Below, piece by piece: positions 37,313 through 47,800 of a DNA stretch of 64,000 bases. This DNA is from Plebeiibacterium sediminum (GTDB taxonomy: Bacteria > Bacteroidota > Bacteroidia > Bacteroidales > Marinilabiliaceae): contig NZ_JAPDPJ010000012.1 in NCBI RefSeq assembly GCF_026013605.1, positions 1 to 64,000 of the forward strand, read 5' to 3'. The stretch's first letter is position 1; the number at the start of each line of letters is the position of its first letter. The position numbers and the translations under genes were made by a program. The notes under the pieces are model-generated. The model saw nothing but the letters and a program-made list of their open reading frames with translations, made no database searches and was not told the DNA's origin.

Positions 37313-38854
37313 CTACTCCAGTTTATATTTTTTGTAATCATGCTTTGCATAAAAAAGCATTTCAGCTTCTTCGGTGTTTAATTTAATGCCTGCATGTTTT
37401 AATAGATTATTTTGTAATTCGGCAGCATTTTCAGATATACTTAGTATGGATGAAATGGTTTTATCCTGTCCTTCCAACTCTTTAAGGAACTGTTCATAAA
37501 ACAATGGATAGGTATGGTTGGTATAAGTATCACCTGAGGGTAATTGAAAGCTTTCGCCCTGATCTTTCTCAACATCTTTGTAGGCAATTTCTAATCCACC
37601 GGTTTCATGATCTGCAGTAAATATAAGTAGTGTATGTTTCGGATCTTTATGATATCGTGCATAAGCTACTTCTAGTATATTATTCATCTCTTCCACCGCT
37701 TTATAAACCGATACCATATCATTATCATGAGCTTCCCAATCAATACGTGCACACTCAATCATAGTAAAGGATGGCTGCTTTTGTCTTGAAGTAACCTTCA
37801 TGGCTTTATCAGCTAACTGAGAAATAGTTGGAAAAGTTTGATTGGCACGATACTCAACAGCTGGTTTCAAACCTCCTCCATCAAATAATCCTACAATTCT
37901 ATTGGCACTACAATTTTTCAATTCCTGCACAGTAAAACACAGCTGATAGCCTTGTTCCTCAAATATCTTAAAGAGATTCAGATTGTCATTTCGTGAAGAG
38001 GTAAATTCTGGATAATCGGTACCAGTGTAATAATCTGAAAAACTCGAGTTTTGCGGTATAAATTGACCAGCTCCTCCACCTAAAATTAAATCTACTTTAT
38101 TACTTTGAGCCAACTGAAGTGCAATATCCGATTCTAAATCTCTATTTACCGAATGCGCATAAAAAGCTGCAGGTGTTGCATCTGTAATTCCAGCATCACT
38201 AACTACGGCTGTATAATAACCACTTTGTTTGGCACAATCTAAAGCACTCAATAACGGATTTCCATTAGGATCAACACCTACCATATTCATCATTGTTTTT
38301 GTTCCTGATGCAATGGCTGTTCCTGATGCTGCAGAACCGGTGACAACGCCCCTAGCCGTACCTGTGTGCATATATCCACAAGATCCTTCCGACATGATTT
38401 TTTCAAAGTAGGTCTGTTTCTTATTATTTTCTGCGTATCGTTTATAAATGGGTAAAGCCATATGCATATTTCCCATTCCGTCGCCAATAACCAATACTAC
38501 ATTAATTCCATCAGAAACCGCTGATTTTAAAACACGTCCCAATGAATCATTTTGAATAATACCCTGTAATTTGCGTGTATATTTAGCAGGACCAACAGAA
38601 CCTAACGGTACCGGTGCAGCTGTATGATAGGTAGTACCCCAAAGCACCTGATTTTTTTCGCTCTCCATGCGGTTCAGTAAAACATGTGCCAAAGATCTTT
38701 TATACCAATACTTAGACTCATAACCTATGAGTGAATTGTGCAATTCTTGCTCCTGCTCTTGCTCTTTCTCTATTTTTGAATTACAGGCCATAAAGAAGAT
38801 TGCCATACAACCTGTAAAAAAATAAATAATCTGTTTTTTATTTATATGAATCAT
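37313..38854 (-). CDS. PhoA-type alkaline phosphatase lipoprotein
   Basis: A 513-residue lipoprotein with lipobox FMAC (Cys24). The alkaline phosphatase core is clear: IGDGMGNMH (metal site), nucleophile Ser174 in VTGSAASGTAIASGTKT, a TDATPAAF segment, IECARIDWEAHDND and FTADHETGG. The residue before the nucleophile is Gly173 where E. coli PhoA has Asp101. Changes at that position are known to alter turnover of the E. coli enzyme. The enzyme releases inorganic phosphate from monoesters in the periplasm or at the surface. Its start overlaps the stop of the upstream diesterase gene by 4 bases (ATGA type), a sign of translational coupling: the diesterase product would feed this phosphatase. Confidence 0.92.
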   Translation of the reverse strand: MIHINKKQIIYFFTGCMAIFFMACNSKIEKEQEQEQELHNSLIGYESKYWYKRSLAHVLLNRMESEKNQVLWGTTYHTAAPVPLGSVGPAKYTRKLQGIIQNDSLGRVLKSAVSDGINVVLVIGDGMGNMHMALPIYKRYAENNKKQTYFEKIMSEGSCGYMHTGTARGVVTGSAASGTAIASGTKTMMNMVGVDPNGNPLLSALDCAKQSGYYTAVVSDAGITDATPAAFYAHSVNRDLESDIALQLAQSNKVDLILGGGAGQFIPQNSSFSDYYTGTDYPEFTSSRNDNLNLFKIFEEQGYQLCFTVQELKNCSANRIVGLFDGGGLKPAVEYRANQTFPTISQLADKAMKVTSRQKQPSFTMIECARIDWEAHDNDMVSVYKAVEEMNNILEVAYARYHKDPKHTLLIFTADHETGGLEIAYKDVEKDQGESFQLPSGDTYTNHTYPLFYEQFLKELEGQDKTISSILSISENAAELQNNLLKHAGIKLNTEEAEMLFYAKHDYKKYKLE

Positions 38855-39645
38855 TTTTTATACTCCTTTCTAAAATCATTATACTCCTTTGGATTATCGG
38901 TACCAATTAGGTCTACACCTGCATCTGATAGTAATTTCCAATAGATTATGGCTATTTCCCCTTCTCCCGGAGTGCCCCAAAAACGAAGCATTATATTTTT
39001 TTGATGACATTGAACTACAAATTGCTGAAGCTGTTTCAGCTCAGTATCAGATATATCATCAACCCCATTCCATTTAAAGTAATCATTCCAATCTGCACTT
39101 AATAATGGAGTTAACCCTGCATCAACATCTTGTTCTAAATCATTCAGGTTTCCATCGATAAAGGCATATCGATGCTGTTCTTTTTTTAATATTTCAAAAG
39201 GCCTGTCTCCACTAATAATAATTGTTACTGCTCTTTGCTCAATAAGTCCATCTTTATAAACAGATAACATTGTTTCATAAGGTTGACTTATTTTTTTTAG
39301 TAAGCGATAAGTATTTATACCATCAGCCTTAAAATCAACTAGAAGAATTATAGGTTGAAAATGATCACCCTGTTGTTGTACTTCTTTAAACAATGGTTTT
39401 AAATAGAGATTTTCCAGTGTATTCTGTGCTTTTAATTCCTTTTTCTCATGCCCTACAAGGAGTTGATCACCAACCATAAAAACATCAGCTTCGATGCTAA
39501 CCATCCCATTTTCTAAGGCTGTTTGTAATGGGTATTCCTGGTGATAATCATTATGAGAGTGTCCTCCTTTAAACATTAAATCCTGTGCGAATGATGTTAA
39601 CTGTACAAGGCACAATAGCAATGTAAATCCCAACTGTAAATTCAT
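38851..39645 (-). CDS. GDPD/PLC-like phosphodiesterase (HAHNDY type), exported
   Basis: A 264-residue protein with a signal peptide ending SFAQ. The mature protein starts with GGHSHNDYHQEYPLQTALENG. His29, Glu52, Asp54 and His66 (VGHEK) fit the H..ExD..H pattern of the glycerophosphodiester phosphodiesterase/PI-PLC superfamily (TIM barrel). It falls in the branch with an HSHNDY-like motif, related to fungal Aim6 proteins, whose substrate is poorly known. The C-terminal LIGTDNPKEYNDFR segment matches the end of the barrel. It probably cleaves a phosphodiester on an exported or extracellular compound. It overlaps the alkaline phosphatase start by 4 bases. The SusD gene is 208 bases upstream, across two hairpins. 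Confidence 0.83.
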   Translation of the reverse strand: MNLQLGFTLLLCLVQLTSFAQDLMFKGGHSHNDYHQEYPLQTALENGMVSIEADVFMVGDQLLVGHEKKELKAQNTLENLYLKPLFKEVQQQGDHFQPIILLVDFKADGINTYRLLKKISQPYETMLSVYKDGLIEQRAVTIIISGDRPFEILKKEQHRYAFIDGNLNDLEQDVDAGLTPLLSADWNDYFKWNGVDDISDTELKQLQQFVVQCHQKNIMLRFWGTPGEGEIAIIYWKLLSDAGVDLIGTDNPKEYNDFRKEYKK

Positions 39646-39729
39646 GTTTATATTACTTAGAATATTGATAAAGTTGATTAGATATGTATATATGAGATCC
39701 CGGATGGAATTCCAATCTCACAATTGATC

Positions 39730-39780
39730 AAAAAAAGACCATGGTTCCCTGCATGCGGAAACAGGATTTGAACCATGGTT
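39730..39780 (-). terminator. Rho-independent terminator after locus-2 SusD
   Basis: On the minus strand a perfect 10-bp stem ACCATGGTTC/GAACCATGGT (39738-39747 with 39770-39779), with an inner CCTG/CAGG stem, is followed by CUUUUUUU. It sits between SusD and the phosphoesterase genes, so phosphoesterase expression must rely on read-through or another promoter. Confidence 0.78.
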
Positions 39781-39798
39781 TCTTTTGATAATTATTAA

Positions 39799-39839
39799 TA
39801 ACCTGAGTTCGATTAAAATTTTATGTCGAACTCAGGTTA
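39799..39839 (-). terminator. Perfect 14-bp hairpin just after locus-2 SusD
   Basis: Arms 39799-39812 and 39826-39839 pair perfectly around a 13-base loop, starting 15 bases after the SusD stop. There is no U-run; it may block 3' exonucleases or work with the terminator 20 bases further on. Confidence 0.6.
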
Positions 39840-39853
39840 ATAAATAGTATTGA

Positions 39854-41428
39854 CTACCAACCTTTGTTTTGTTCTATTCCTGAACTTTTAATCACTTCAT
39901 TAGGGATAATCCAAACGTTATGAATTTCAGGATCGTAATTACGTGCAGGCCAAATTTCCTCTACGGTATAATCTGAATCCGGATTGGTTTTATCGCTGTG
40001 AATTCTACCATGTAAAGGCTGACTATAAACATCTTTTGCATCTCCCCAACGAACCAAGTCACGATGACGGTTTGCAAATTCTCCAGCCAATTCAACTCTA
40101 CGCTCGTGTTTCAAATCTACCAGAGTACAGTTTGTTTTAGCTGCCAAACCAGCTCTGTTTCTTACCATATTAATCTCTGCATCACCACTTTCTCCCATCA
40201 TGATTTTTGCCTCTGCTTCCATTAATAACACTTCAGCATATCTTAAAAGTGGCATATCATACACTGTATATAGCGCATCACCATTAGCATTAATTAAGCC
40301 ATTGCCAATAGGATCATCATACGAATAAATATCCATGTATTTGTTAAACTGGAAACCAGACAATGAGTTGGTAGAATAATATCTTCTGTTTTCGCCCCAA
40401 AACTGGAACTCATCACCAAAATTAAGGATTGTAGCAGATCTACGGTAGTCACCAGCTTCGAACTCATTATAAAGCTCTTCTGTTGGCATAAAATAGCCCC
40501 AACCATTATAAACTCCCCAACCTTTGTTTTCAAGCATTACACCTTGAAGTTTACTTCCTCTGTCGATACCTCCTACAACACTCCAGATATATTCCGATCC
40601 AAAATCGTTGGTATATTTAAAAACACTTCTGTAATCCTCAGCAGGATTATCTGTGTCAATTAAAGCACGTCCAGATCCTGAATTAGTTACTTTATCGCAA
40701 TATTCAACTACTTTTGCCCATTTACTGGCATCATACTGAGCCCAGTATAAATATGTTTTTGCAATGTAAGCATAACAAGCATCTTTATGAGCTCTTCCGT
40801 AATCATCAGAAGAATAAGTAGTGTATAGAGGAAGCAATGCTGCTGCTTTTTCTAAATCTTCTACAATTTGGGCATAGTTGTCAGTAACACTTGCTGGTCG
40901 TATAAAAGAATTGGCTTTATAGTTTTCCTCTGTAATAATTGGCACACCACCACTCACATCGTTTCCGTATGTAGAAGCCACCCAGAAATAATGGAAACCT
41001 CTCATGAAATAAGCCTCTCCCAAATAACGATCCTTTAGAGACGCATCAATATTCATATCTGAAACATTAGACAACACATCATTAGCCCTGCGAATAATCT
41101 TATAACATTGAGGGTACATCCAGCTTGCATAACCTTCATCACCTGTCATGTTAAAATTCTTAATGTTTTCAGGAACTGACTTTGGACGACCTGTAACCAT
41201 ATCATCACTGGCATTAATATACCACATAAATCCACGGGAAAACATATCCTCATCACCCATATAGTAGTACATAGAGTTTACTGCATACTCTGCATCTGTA
41301 GCAGTTTGGTAATAGTTGGCTTCACCGGCAGCTCCCTGAGGAGTTCTTTCAAGAAAGTCTTCGGAACAAGATGCTGATAAAACAGCCAGCGCTACTAATA
41401 ACTTAGTTTTTATATTATTAAAATTCAT
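39854..41428 (-). CDS. SusD-like lipoprotein of the phosphoesterase locus (locus 2)
   Basis: A 524-residue lipoprotein with lipobox LSASC (Cys21) followed by SEDFLERTPQG, the standard SusD start. TPR-like helices and the C-terminal MVRNRAGL and LKHERRVELAGEFANRHRDLVRWG blocks confirm the SusD/RagB family, at a normal length. It starts 21 bases after the SusC stop, so the pair is cotranscribed. Two hairpins, one with a U-run, follow the gene. SusD proteins usually bind oligosaccharides. The downstream genes here are all phosphoesterases, so the ligand may be a phosphorylated or phosphate-bearing molecule (inference). Confidence 0.95.
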   Translation of the reverse strand: MNFNNIKTKLLVALAVLSASCSEDFLERTPQGAAGEANYYQTATDAEYAVNSMYYYMGDEDMFSRGFMWYINASDDMVTGRPKSVPENIKNFNMTGDEGYASWMYPQCYKIIRRANDVLSNVSDMNIDASLKDRYLGEAYFMRGFHYFWVASTYGNDVSGGVPIITEENYKANSFIRPASVTDNYAQIVEDLEKAAALLPLYTTYSSDDYGRAHKDACYAYIAKTYLYWAQYDASKWAKVVEYCDKVTNSGSGRALIDTDNPAEDYRSVFKYTNDFGSEYIWSVVGGIDRGSKLQGVMLENKGWGVYNGWGYFMPTEELYNEFEAGDYRRSATILNFGDEFQFWGENRRYYSTNSLSGFQFNKYMDIYSYDDPIGNGLINANGDALYTVYDMPLLRYAEVLLMEAEAKIMMGESGDAEINMVRNRAGLAAKTNCTLVDLKHERRVELAGEFANRHRDLVRWGDAKDVYSQPLHGRIHSDKTNPDSDYTVEEIWPARNYDPEIHNVWIIPNEVIKSSGIEQNKGW

Positions 41429-41449
41429 GATAAATCTGATTTTGAAAAA

Positions 41450-44400
41450 TTAAAATTTAAGAGAAACACCTGCTGAGAATGTTCTGGCTACAGGATATTT
41501 ACCCATATCCATACCAATACCACCTACTTCAGGATCGATACCTGAATAATCGGTTAGTGTGAATAGGTTTTCAGCTGAAACATAGACTCTTAATGAAGAA
41601 CCCTGAAGCACTCTGTTCATTAATGTTTCCGGGATGTTATACCCAATTGTTAAGTTTTTCATGCGTAAGTATGATCCGTCTTCTAAATACCAGTCTGAAG
41701 CAGTTTCGAAGTTTTGGTTTGGATCATTTAATCTTAATAATGGAATATTTGAGTTTGAGTTTGTTGTACTCCATGCATTTAACACTCTGTTGTCAAGGTT
41801 ATAACCTTGCTGAGCAGCATTGTAAGTAGTAAACTTCATGGCATTAAAGATTTTTGATCCGCTTACGCCCTGGAATACCATTGAGATATCAAAATTCTTA
41901 TATTTTCCACTTAGATTAATACCATAAGTAAAATCAGGGAACGCACTTCCTTTAAAAGTTCTGTCTTCATTATCAATTACCCCATCGTTATTTTGATCAA
42001 TAAACTTAAGGTCTCCTGGTTGTGCATTAGGCTGAATCAAATTACCTTCATGTGTATAACTGTCAATTTCTTGCTGAGATTTGAAAGTTCCTGCACTGGA
42101 AATTAAATAGTAAGAATATAACTCTTTACCAACAATTGAACGATATGGATATAGTGTTCCGCGAGCATTTGTGCTATGTGCAATGTATTCTGTATTGAAG
42201 TTTTTAAGGTTTTTCAGTTCATTTTTAACCGAAGAAACATTTCCATTTACAGCATACTGAAAATCTCCTACTTTGCCTTTATACGTCAAAGCCAATTCAA
42301 AACCTTTATTTTCAACCATACCGCCATTTACATCAGCACCATCATTGATACCGCTATGGCTATCCACTTCTGTCTGCATAATCATATCCTGTGTTTTTTT
42401 CACAAAATAGTCTGCAGTTAATTCAACTTTTCCACGTAAAAATGAAGCATCAACACCAAAATCTGTAGATTCTGAAGATTCCCATGTTAAATCTGTATTC
42501 GAATTTTTTCGTACGTAATATCCTTGTACTCTTTGGGCATCGCCAGCTCCCATTGTAGGATCCTGAGAAGACATAGGTACATTATATGCGTAATAATAAG
42601 CTGAATTGATATTACCAATTTTACCCCAGGATGCTCTTAATTTTAACATGTTTAACCATGAAACATTCTTAAGGAAAGATTCTTCTGAAATTTTCCATCC
42701 TCCTGATACAGCAGGAAAAACATCACTGTTGTTATCTTTATGTAAGCGAGATGATGCATCACTACGCACACTTGCTGTTACAAAATATTTACCGTTAAAG
42801 TCATAACGAGCACGACCAATTAATGAAGTTAAGGCATCTTCGTATGCATCACTTTCATAATTATCAATTTGTCCGGCATTAGCCAAATATTGATACCAGC
42901 TTTCTTCTCTGGCAAAATGACTTCCTTCAATATAATTATACTCGTATTTAGACAATTGACTTGAGTACACTCCTGTTAAATCAATATGGTGCTTTCCAAA
43001 ATCTTTATTGTAAGTAATTTGATTATCCCAAACCCATTTGTTACGGTTTGCCCAGCTTTGATATAAATAATTCATTTCAGATGGACGACCATTTTCCGGA
43101 CGCATAGGTTGAAATTGCTTGTAATCGTTTTTGTTTTGGGTTAAAGCAAAAGCTGTTTTAAACTGAAGACCATCAATAATTTCCCATTGTCCGTAAACAT
43201 TAGCATTTATGTTTGTAATAGGATTTTTTGTGGTTGGACGTAACAATAAAGCAACAGGGTTATATACATCACCATAAGCACCTGCATAATCAGAACCTTC
43301 AGGAGCTACACCATGAAAAGTACCATCTTCCTGGTAAACAGGAGCTGCCGAAGGCATATACATGGCATTGATAATTACACCTGAATAACCAGAGCTTGTG
43401 TTTGAACCGATCGCTTCTTCATGTGTGATATAAGTATTTTGTCCGATAGTAATACGGTCTGATACATGAAAATCGGTTTTTACACGCATTCCTAATCTTT
43501 CTGAAGAAGTACCCAATAGTAGTCCTTCTTTATCCTGATAATTTACAGATGCACTATAGGTTACCTTTTCTGTTCCTCCGTAAATTCTTCCGTTTAGGTT
43601 ATTTACTGAAGCTGTTCTGAAGATTTCATCAATCCAGTTAGTTCTTGTGGTAGTACCCCAAGGGTTTAAATTAGCGTTATGCGCATCATATCGATCCATA
43701 CCACTATTGTCAGCTGCGGTATTATATGCAGCACTTTGTTGCTGAGCAGTTAAAGGTGTAGGTAAGTTGGTTGCATCCTGAATTCCTGTAAATGCATCAA
43801 TATCCACTTTTAGTTTTCCTGTTTTACCACTTTTTGTGGTTACAACAATTACACCTGATCCGGCTTGTGCACCATAAATAGCAGCTGCTGAAGCATCTTT
43901 TAATACATCAATACTTTCAATATCATTTGGGTTAATCGTACCACCATCATATGGCATACCATCAACAATCCATAAAACATTTTCGCTTCCATTGTTAATG
44001 GTACCCATACCCCTAATCGTAATTTTAGGCATACTTGCCGGGTCACCACCCTCATTTACTACAGTTACTCCGGCAATATTACCTTGAAGGAAACTTTCAG
44101 CATTTGAAACCGGACGACTTGAAATTTGCTCTACATTAGTTGCTGATGCAACAACGTTTGTCAGGTCTCCTTTTTTTGAGGTTCCGTAACCAATAACAAC
44201 TACATCATTTAAAGCAGTAAATTCATCATACATTTGTATTTGAAAATCCTGACTCTGATTAAAACTTTTCTCAACGCTTGTCATACCAATAAATGAGAAT
44301 AACAATACGCCTTCTTCCTGCTCACTTAGTAAGGTGAAATTTCCATCAACATCAGTAATCGTTCCGTTTGTAGTTCCTTTTACTACAATACTGGCCCCAA

Positions 44401-44506
44401 CTATAGGGTAATCATCGGCATCGGTTACCCTACCTGTTAACTTGGTTTGTGCAAAGCTCATTGAGGTAAGCAAAACTGATAGAAATAAAAAAAATAGTTT
44501 TTTCAT
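41450..44506 (-). CDS. SusC/RagA TonB-dependent transporter of the phosphoesterase locus (locus 2)
   Basis: A 1018-residue TonB-dependent transporter. A signal peptide ends SMSFAQ and is followed by a carboxypeptidase-D-like domain (KLTGRVTDADDYPIVGASIVVKG). Then come the NDVVVIGYGTSKKGDLTNVV hallmark, a plug with WIVDGMPYDGGTINPNDIESIDVLKDASA, and a barrel ending in ARTFSAGVSLKF. There is no STN domain. It imports the solute captured by the adjacent SusD. HTCS-2, encoded 337 bases upstream on the same strand, is the likely regulator. The barrel gives no direct hint of the solute; context suggests an organophosphate or phosphoglycan. Confidence 0.96.
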   Translation of the reverse strand: MKKLFFLFLSVLLTSMSFAQTKLTGRVTDADDYPIVGASIVVKGTTNGTITDVDGNFTLLSEQEEGVLLFSFIGMTSVEKSFNQSQDFQIQMYDEFTALNDVVVIGYGTSKKGDLTNVVASATNVEQISSRPVSNAESFLQGNIAGVTVVNEGGDPASMPKITIRGMGTINNGSENVLWIVDGMPYDGGTINPNDIESIDVLKDASAAAIYGAQAGSGVIVVTTKSGKTGKLKVDIDAFTGIQDATNLPTPLTAQQQSAAYNTAADNSGMDRYDAHNANLNPWGTTTRTNWIDEIFRTASVNNLNGRIYGGTEKVTYSASVNYQDKEGLLLGTSSERLGMRVKTDFHVSDRITIGQNTYITHEEAIGSNTSSGYSGVIINAMYMPSAAPVYQEDGTFHGVAPEGSDYAGAYGDVYNPVALLLRPTTKNPITNINANVYGQWEIIDGLQFKTAFALTQNKNDYKQFQPMRPENGRPSEMNYLYQSWANRNKWVWDNQITYNKDFGKHHIDLTGVYSSQLSKYEYNYIEGSHFAREESWYQYLANAGQIDNYESDAYEDALTSLIGRARYDFNGKYFVTASVRSDASSRLHKDNNSDVFPAVSGGWKISEESFLKNVSWLNMLKLRASWGKIGNINSAYYYAYNVPMSSQDPTMGAGDAQRVQGYYVRKNSNTDLTWESSESTDFGVDASFLRGKVELTADYFVKKTQDMIMQTEVDSHSGINDGADVNGGMVENKGFELALTYKGKVGDFQYAVNGNVSSVKNELKNLKNFNTEYIAHSTNARGTLYPYRSIVGKELYSYYLISSAGTFKSQQEIDSYTHEGNLIQPNAQPGDLKFIDQNNDGVIDNEDRTFKGSAFPDFTYGINLSGKYKNFDISMVFQGVSGSKIFNAMKFTTYNAAQQGYNLDNRVLNAWSTTNSNSNIPLLRLNDPNQNFETASDWYLEDGSYLRMKNLTIGYNIPETLMNRVLQGSSLRVYVSAENLFTLTDYSGIDPEVGGIGMDMGKYPVARTFSAGVSLKF

Positions 44507-44843
44507 TTTTTGTCTTAATTAATTTTGTTTTCAAATTACATAGCCACTTATTTTTATTTATTATTACTCTGGTACCTGAGAGCTGATAATAAATAAGTAA
44601 ATGGTTTATAATTGTTCCATTTGACTTTTAAAACTTTGATGCTAATGTATTTTGAGAATGCTTTAATACGGGTGGATAATATTTACAGAATGATGGATAA
44701 TTCTTACAAAACGGTGAAATTTCCACCTTTTTTTCGCACATTTTTTGCAATAATATTGAGCTAACATTGCAGTAAAAATGAGGTAATCCATAACCTTATC
44801 CACACTAACCGTTTTTAATTGCTTCAAGAGGATAAAATAAAAC
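44507..44843. other. Regulatory region upstream of locus-2 SusC
   Basis: A 337-base gap between HTCS-2 and SusC without a gene. It holds an 11-bp AT-rich inverted repeat (44554-44564 with 44586-44596) surrounding the near-palindrome CTCTGGTACCTGAGAG (44567-44582). This is a candidate regulator site or leader hairpin, since it lies about 50-80 bases upstream of the SusC start. No TAnnTTTG box was found for SusC. Confidence 0.45.
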
Positions 44844-47800
44844 CTACTCAACTTCATTATTTATTACCTCTTTTCGGTAAGTAGCAGGACTAATGCCATT
44901 TTCTTTAGTAAAACATCTGCTAAAATATTTTGGATCATTAAAACCAACCATAAAACTTACCTCATTCACCGTGAAGTTGCCTTTGTTTAAAAGCATTCTG
45001 GCTTTTTTAATACGAGTAGTTCTAATCAACTCATTTGGGGTTGATTGCATGTTTTCTTTTACCTTACGGTACAATTGCATCTGACTTACGCCTAGCTTAT
45101 TGGCCAAAACAGTTTGATTAAACTCAGAGTTACCAATTTCCTCATCTATAATATTCCCTATTTTCTTTACTAATTTTTCATCAAAAGAGGTTTCATTCTT
45201 ATCCTTTGGTTCAATCATAGCATTTACTTCAACCGATTTCTGTATCTGTTCACTTCGGTGTATCAAATTCTCTATTTTCAGGAATAACAAATCAGGCTCA
45301 AATGGTTTGGAAATATATTCATCTACGCCGGCAGCATAACCCTCTTTTTGGTTTTCAAGCTGTTTCATTGCTGTTAACAGCACAAATGGAATTTGGTGCA
45401 GACCGCTTTTACTCTTTACGTATTTACATAAAGCTATACCATCCATCTCATTCATCATCCAATCCGAAATAATTACACTAAATGATTTGTTCTTTTTAAG
45501 GATCTTAATGGCCTGCTTTCCATTTTCTGCCACTACAACATGATATTTTTTGCCAATAAGTTCGGCCAGATACAACTGCAGTTCAATATGATCTTCAACT
45601 ATTAAAATACTTCTTCGGTTGTCGTTATTTATGGTATCTGTTTCAACCTGCTCTTCTTCTTCATTATCAATAGTATCCACAGCAGCTATCATAGGCTGAC
45701 TCAATGAAAAAGTCATAGAAAATTTAGAACCTTCGCCCTGTTTACTGTCAACAGTTATATTTCCTTCTAAAAGTTTTACAAAGTCTTTAACCATTGAAAG
45801 ACCAATACCACTGCCCTTTTTTTCATCTGATTTATTGACCTGATAATACCGTTCAAAAATAGAATCCAGTCTGTCCTCCGAAATTCCAATTCCATTGTCG
45901 GATATTTCAATGGTAAAGGATGATTCTTCAATTTTCAAATCACAATCTATTACTCCATTATCGCCGGTAAACTTGGTGGCATTGGCCAAAAGGTTATAAA
46001 TGATTTGTTGCAGTTTGTCATGATCGAACAAACAATGGTAAGTAGTATGCGAGGTTTTAAATCGTAGCTCCTGCTTATTAACCGCAGCCTGATCTTTAAA
46101 CGAATCCACAACGCCTTTACAAACTTCCACCAAATCGCCATGCGTATTAATCCGTTGTATTCCCCCGATTTCAAGCTTCTTTTTATCCAGAATTTGATCC
46201 AACAGTTGGGTAATGTAATTTACATTGTGCATCATCCGCTCCAGCTTGTCTGAAACCTCTGCATCAATGGATTTATCGTGAATAAGTTCGGCCAGCGGAC
46301 CATAAATCAGTGACAGTGGAGTACGTATATCATGAGATACATTTGTAAAGAACTTTTGCTTCAACAAATTGGCCTCTTCATATTTCTTATACATTTCTAT
46401 TAATTGCTCATTTTGAGCCAATATTTGATCTCGCTGAGCCGCAACCTTTTTACTTTTCTCTTCCAACTCAGCATTGGATTTTTGCAAATCAATCTTTTGC
46501 TTATTTATTTTGGCTGTTCTATGATCGATTAGTTCCTGCAACTGACTGTTTTTTTTCTTGATATGTTTGAAACGAAGACGTACAAAAACAACTATAGACA
46601 AGGCCAGCACCACAATACAAACCAGATAAAAATAAAAGTTTAGCCAAAATGGAGGAGAAACTTCAAAACTTAATACTTCCTTTTCTGTGGTCCATTGATG
46701 ATCTGCGTTACGGGCCTTAACCACAAAACTGTAATTTCCGGGAGGTAACTGATTATACTGTACGTGAATATTTGATTTATTGGTACTTTTAAACTCCTTT
46801 TCATAAGGAAATAAACACCATGACATGGCTGTTTTTCCCTGCTCGTTAATTAAAACAGAGTTTATTTCCAGATCAATATTTTTGGTGAAAGAAGAAAAAA
46901 CATTGGAGGTATTATCATTTACGGCTATTTCCTTGTTGTGATTGATAACACAATTACTTAAATAAACTTCAGGAAGCTTTTTATTGGTTCTGATATCTGC
47001 CGGATCGAAATAAATACAGCCTCCTTTTCCTCCAAAATAAAGATTTCCAAAACGATCCTGAAACCCTGCTCCTTCAGCATAGTCATTAAGTTTAAAACCA
47101 TCCCTGGCATCGTATATTCTAATGTTATTAAATACAGGAATATATTTAACCAGACAGGTTGATGTACTAAACCACAAAGCATCTTTTGAGTCCCAGTACA
47201 TTTTATAAATCAATGTAGTAGGTAACTTTTCATTTATCTCCGGTAATAAATCTACTTTTCCGTTGGTGTTTATTTGGTTTACCCCACCAAAGGTTCCCAA
47301 CCATATGTTACCTCTTTTATCTTCGCAAATATCAAATATGCTATTGCTGGATAAGCAAAACTCATTTTTACCCTCTTCAGTATAATGTTGTATCACTTTT
47401 TGGGCATGTACATCCAGCTTAAAAACACCGGAGGTTTCTGTTCCTACCCATAAATACCCTTTTTTATCAAAATGCAGCTTCCTGACGTGTGTACCTGTCA
47501 ATAAAAGTATGGAATCCAAATCCACAATCTGCTGTGTTTTAGCATCTAAATATTCAATACCTCCCCAGGCTCCAAAAAATATATTTTTATGCTCATCTTC
47601 AACAATACTATACACGCGTTTATGATTTAAGGTATAGTACTTTGGGTGCTTACCTTCTTTATCCAGGCGACAGACACCTCCATAACTTCCTATCCATATC
47701 AACCCGTTTGAATCCTGATAAATATTACGTATCCAATCCCAATCGTTCCCTTCCGTTTTTGAAAATGAAAACTGCTGCACTTCATCATCTTTAAAGGCAA

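Noticed and set aside
44715-44738. Terminator-like GGTGAAATTTCCACC followed by T7 on the plus strand
   Set aside because: The stem is only four pairs and no plus-strand gene precedes it.
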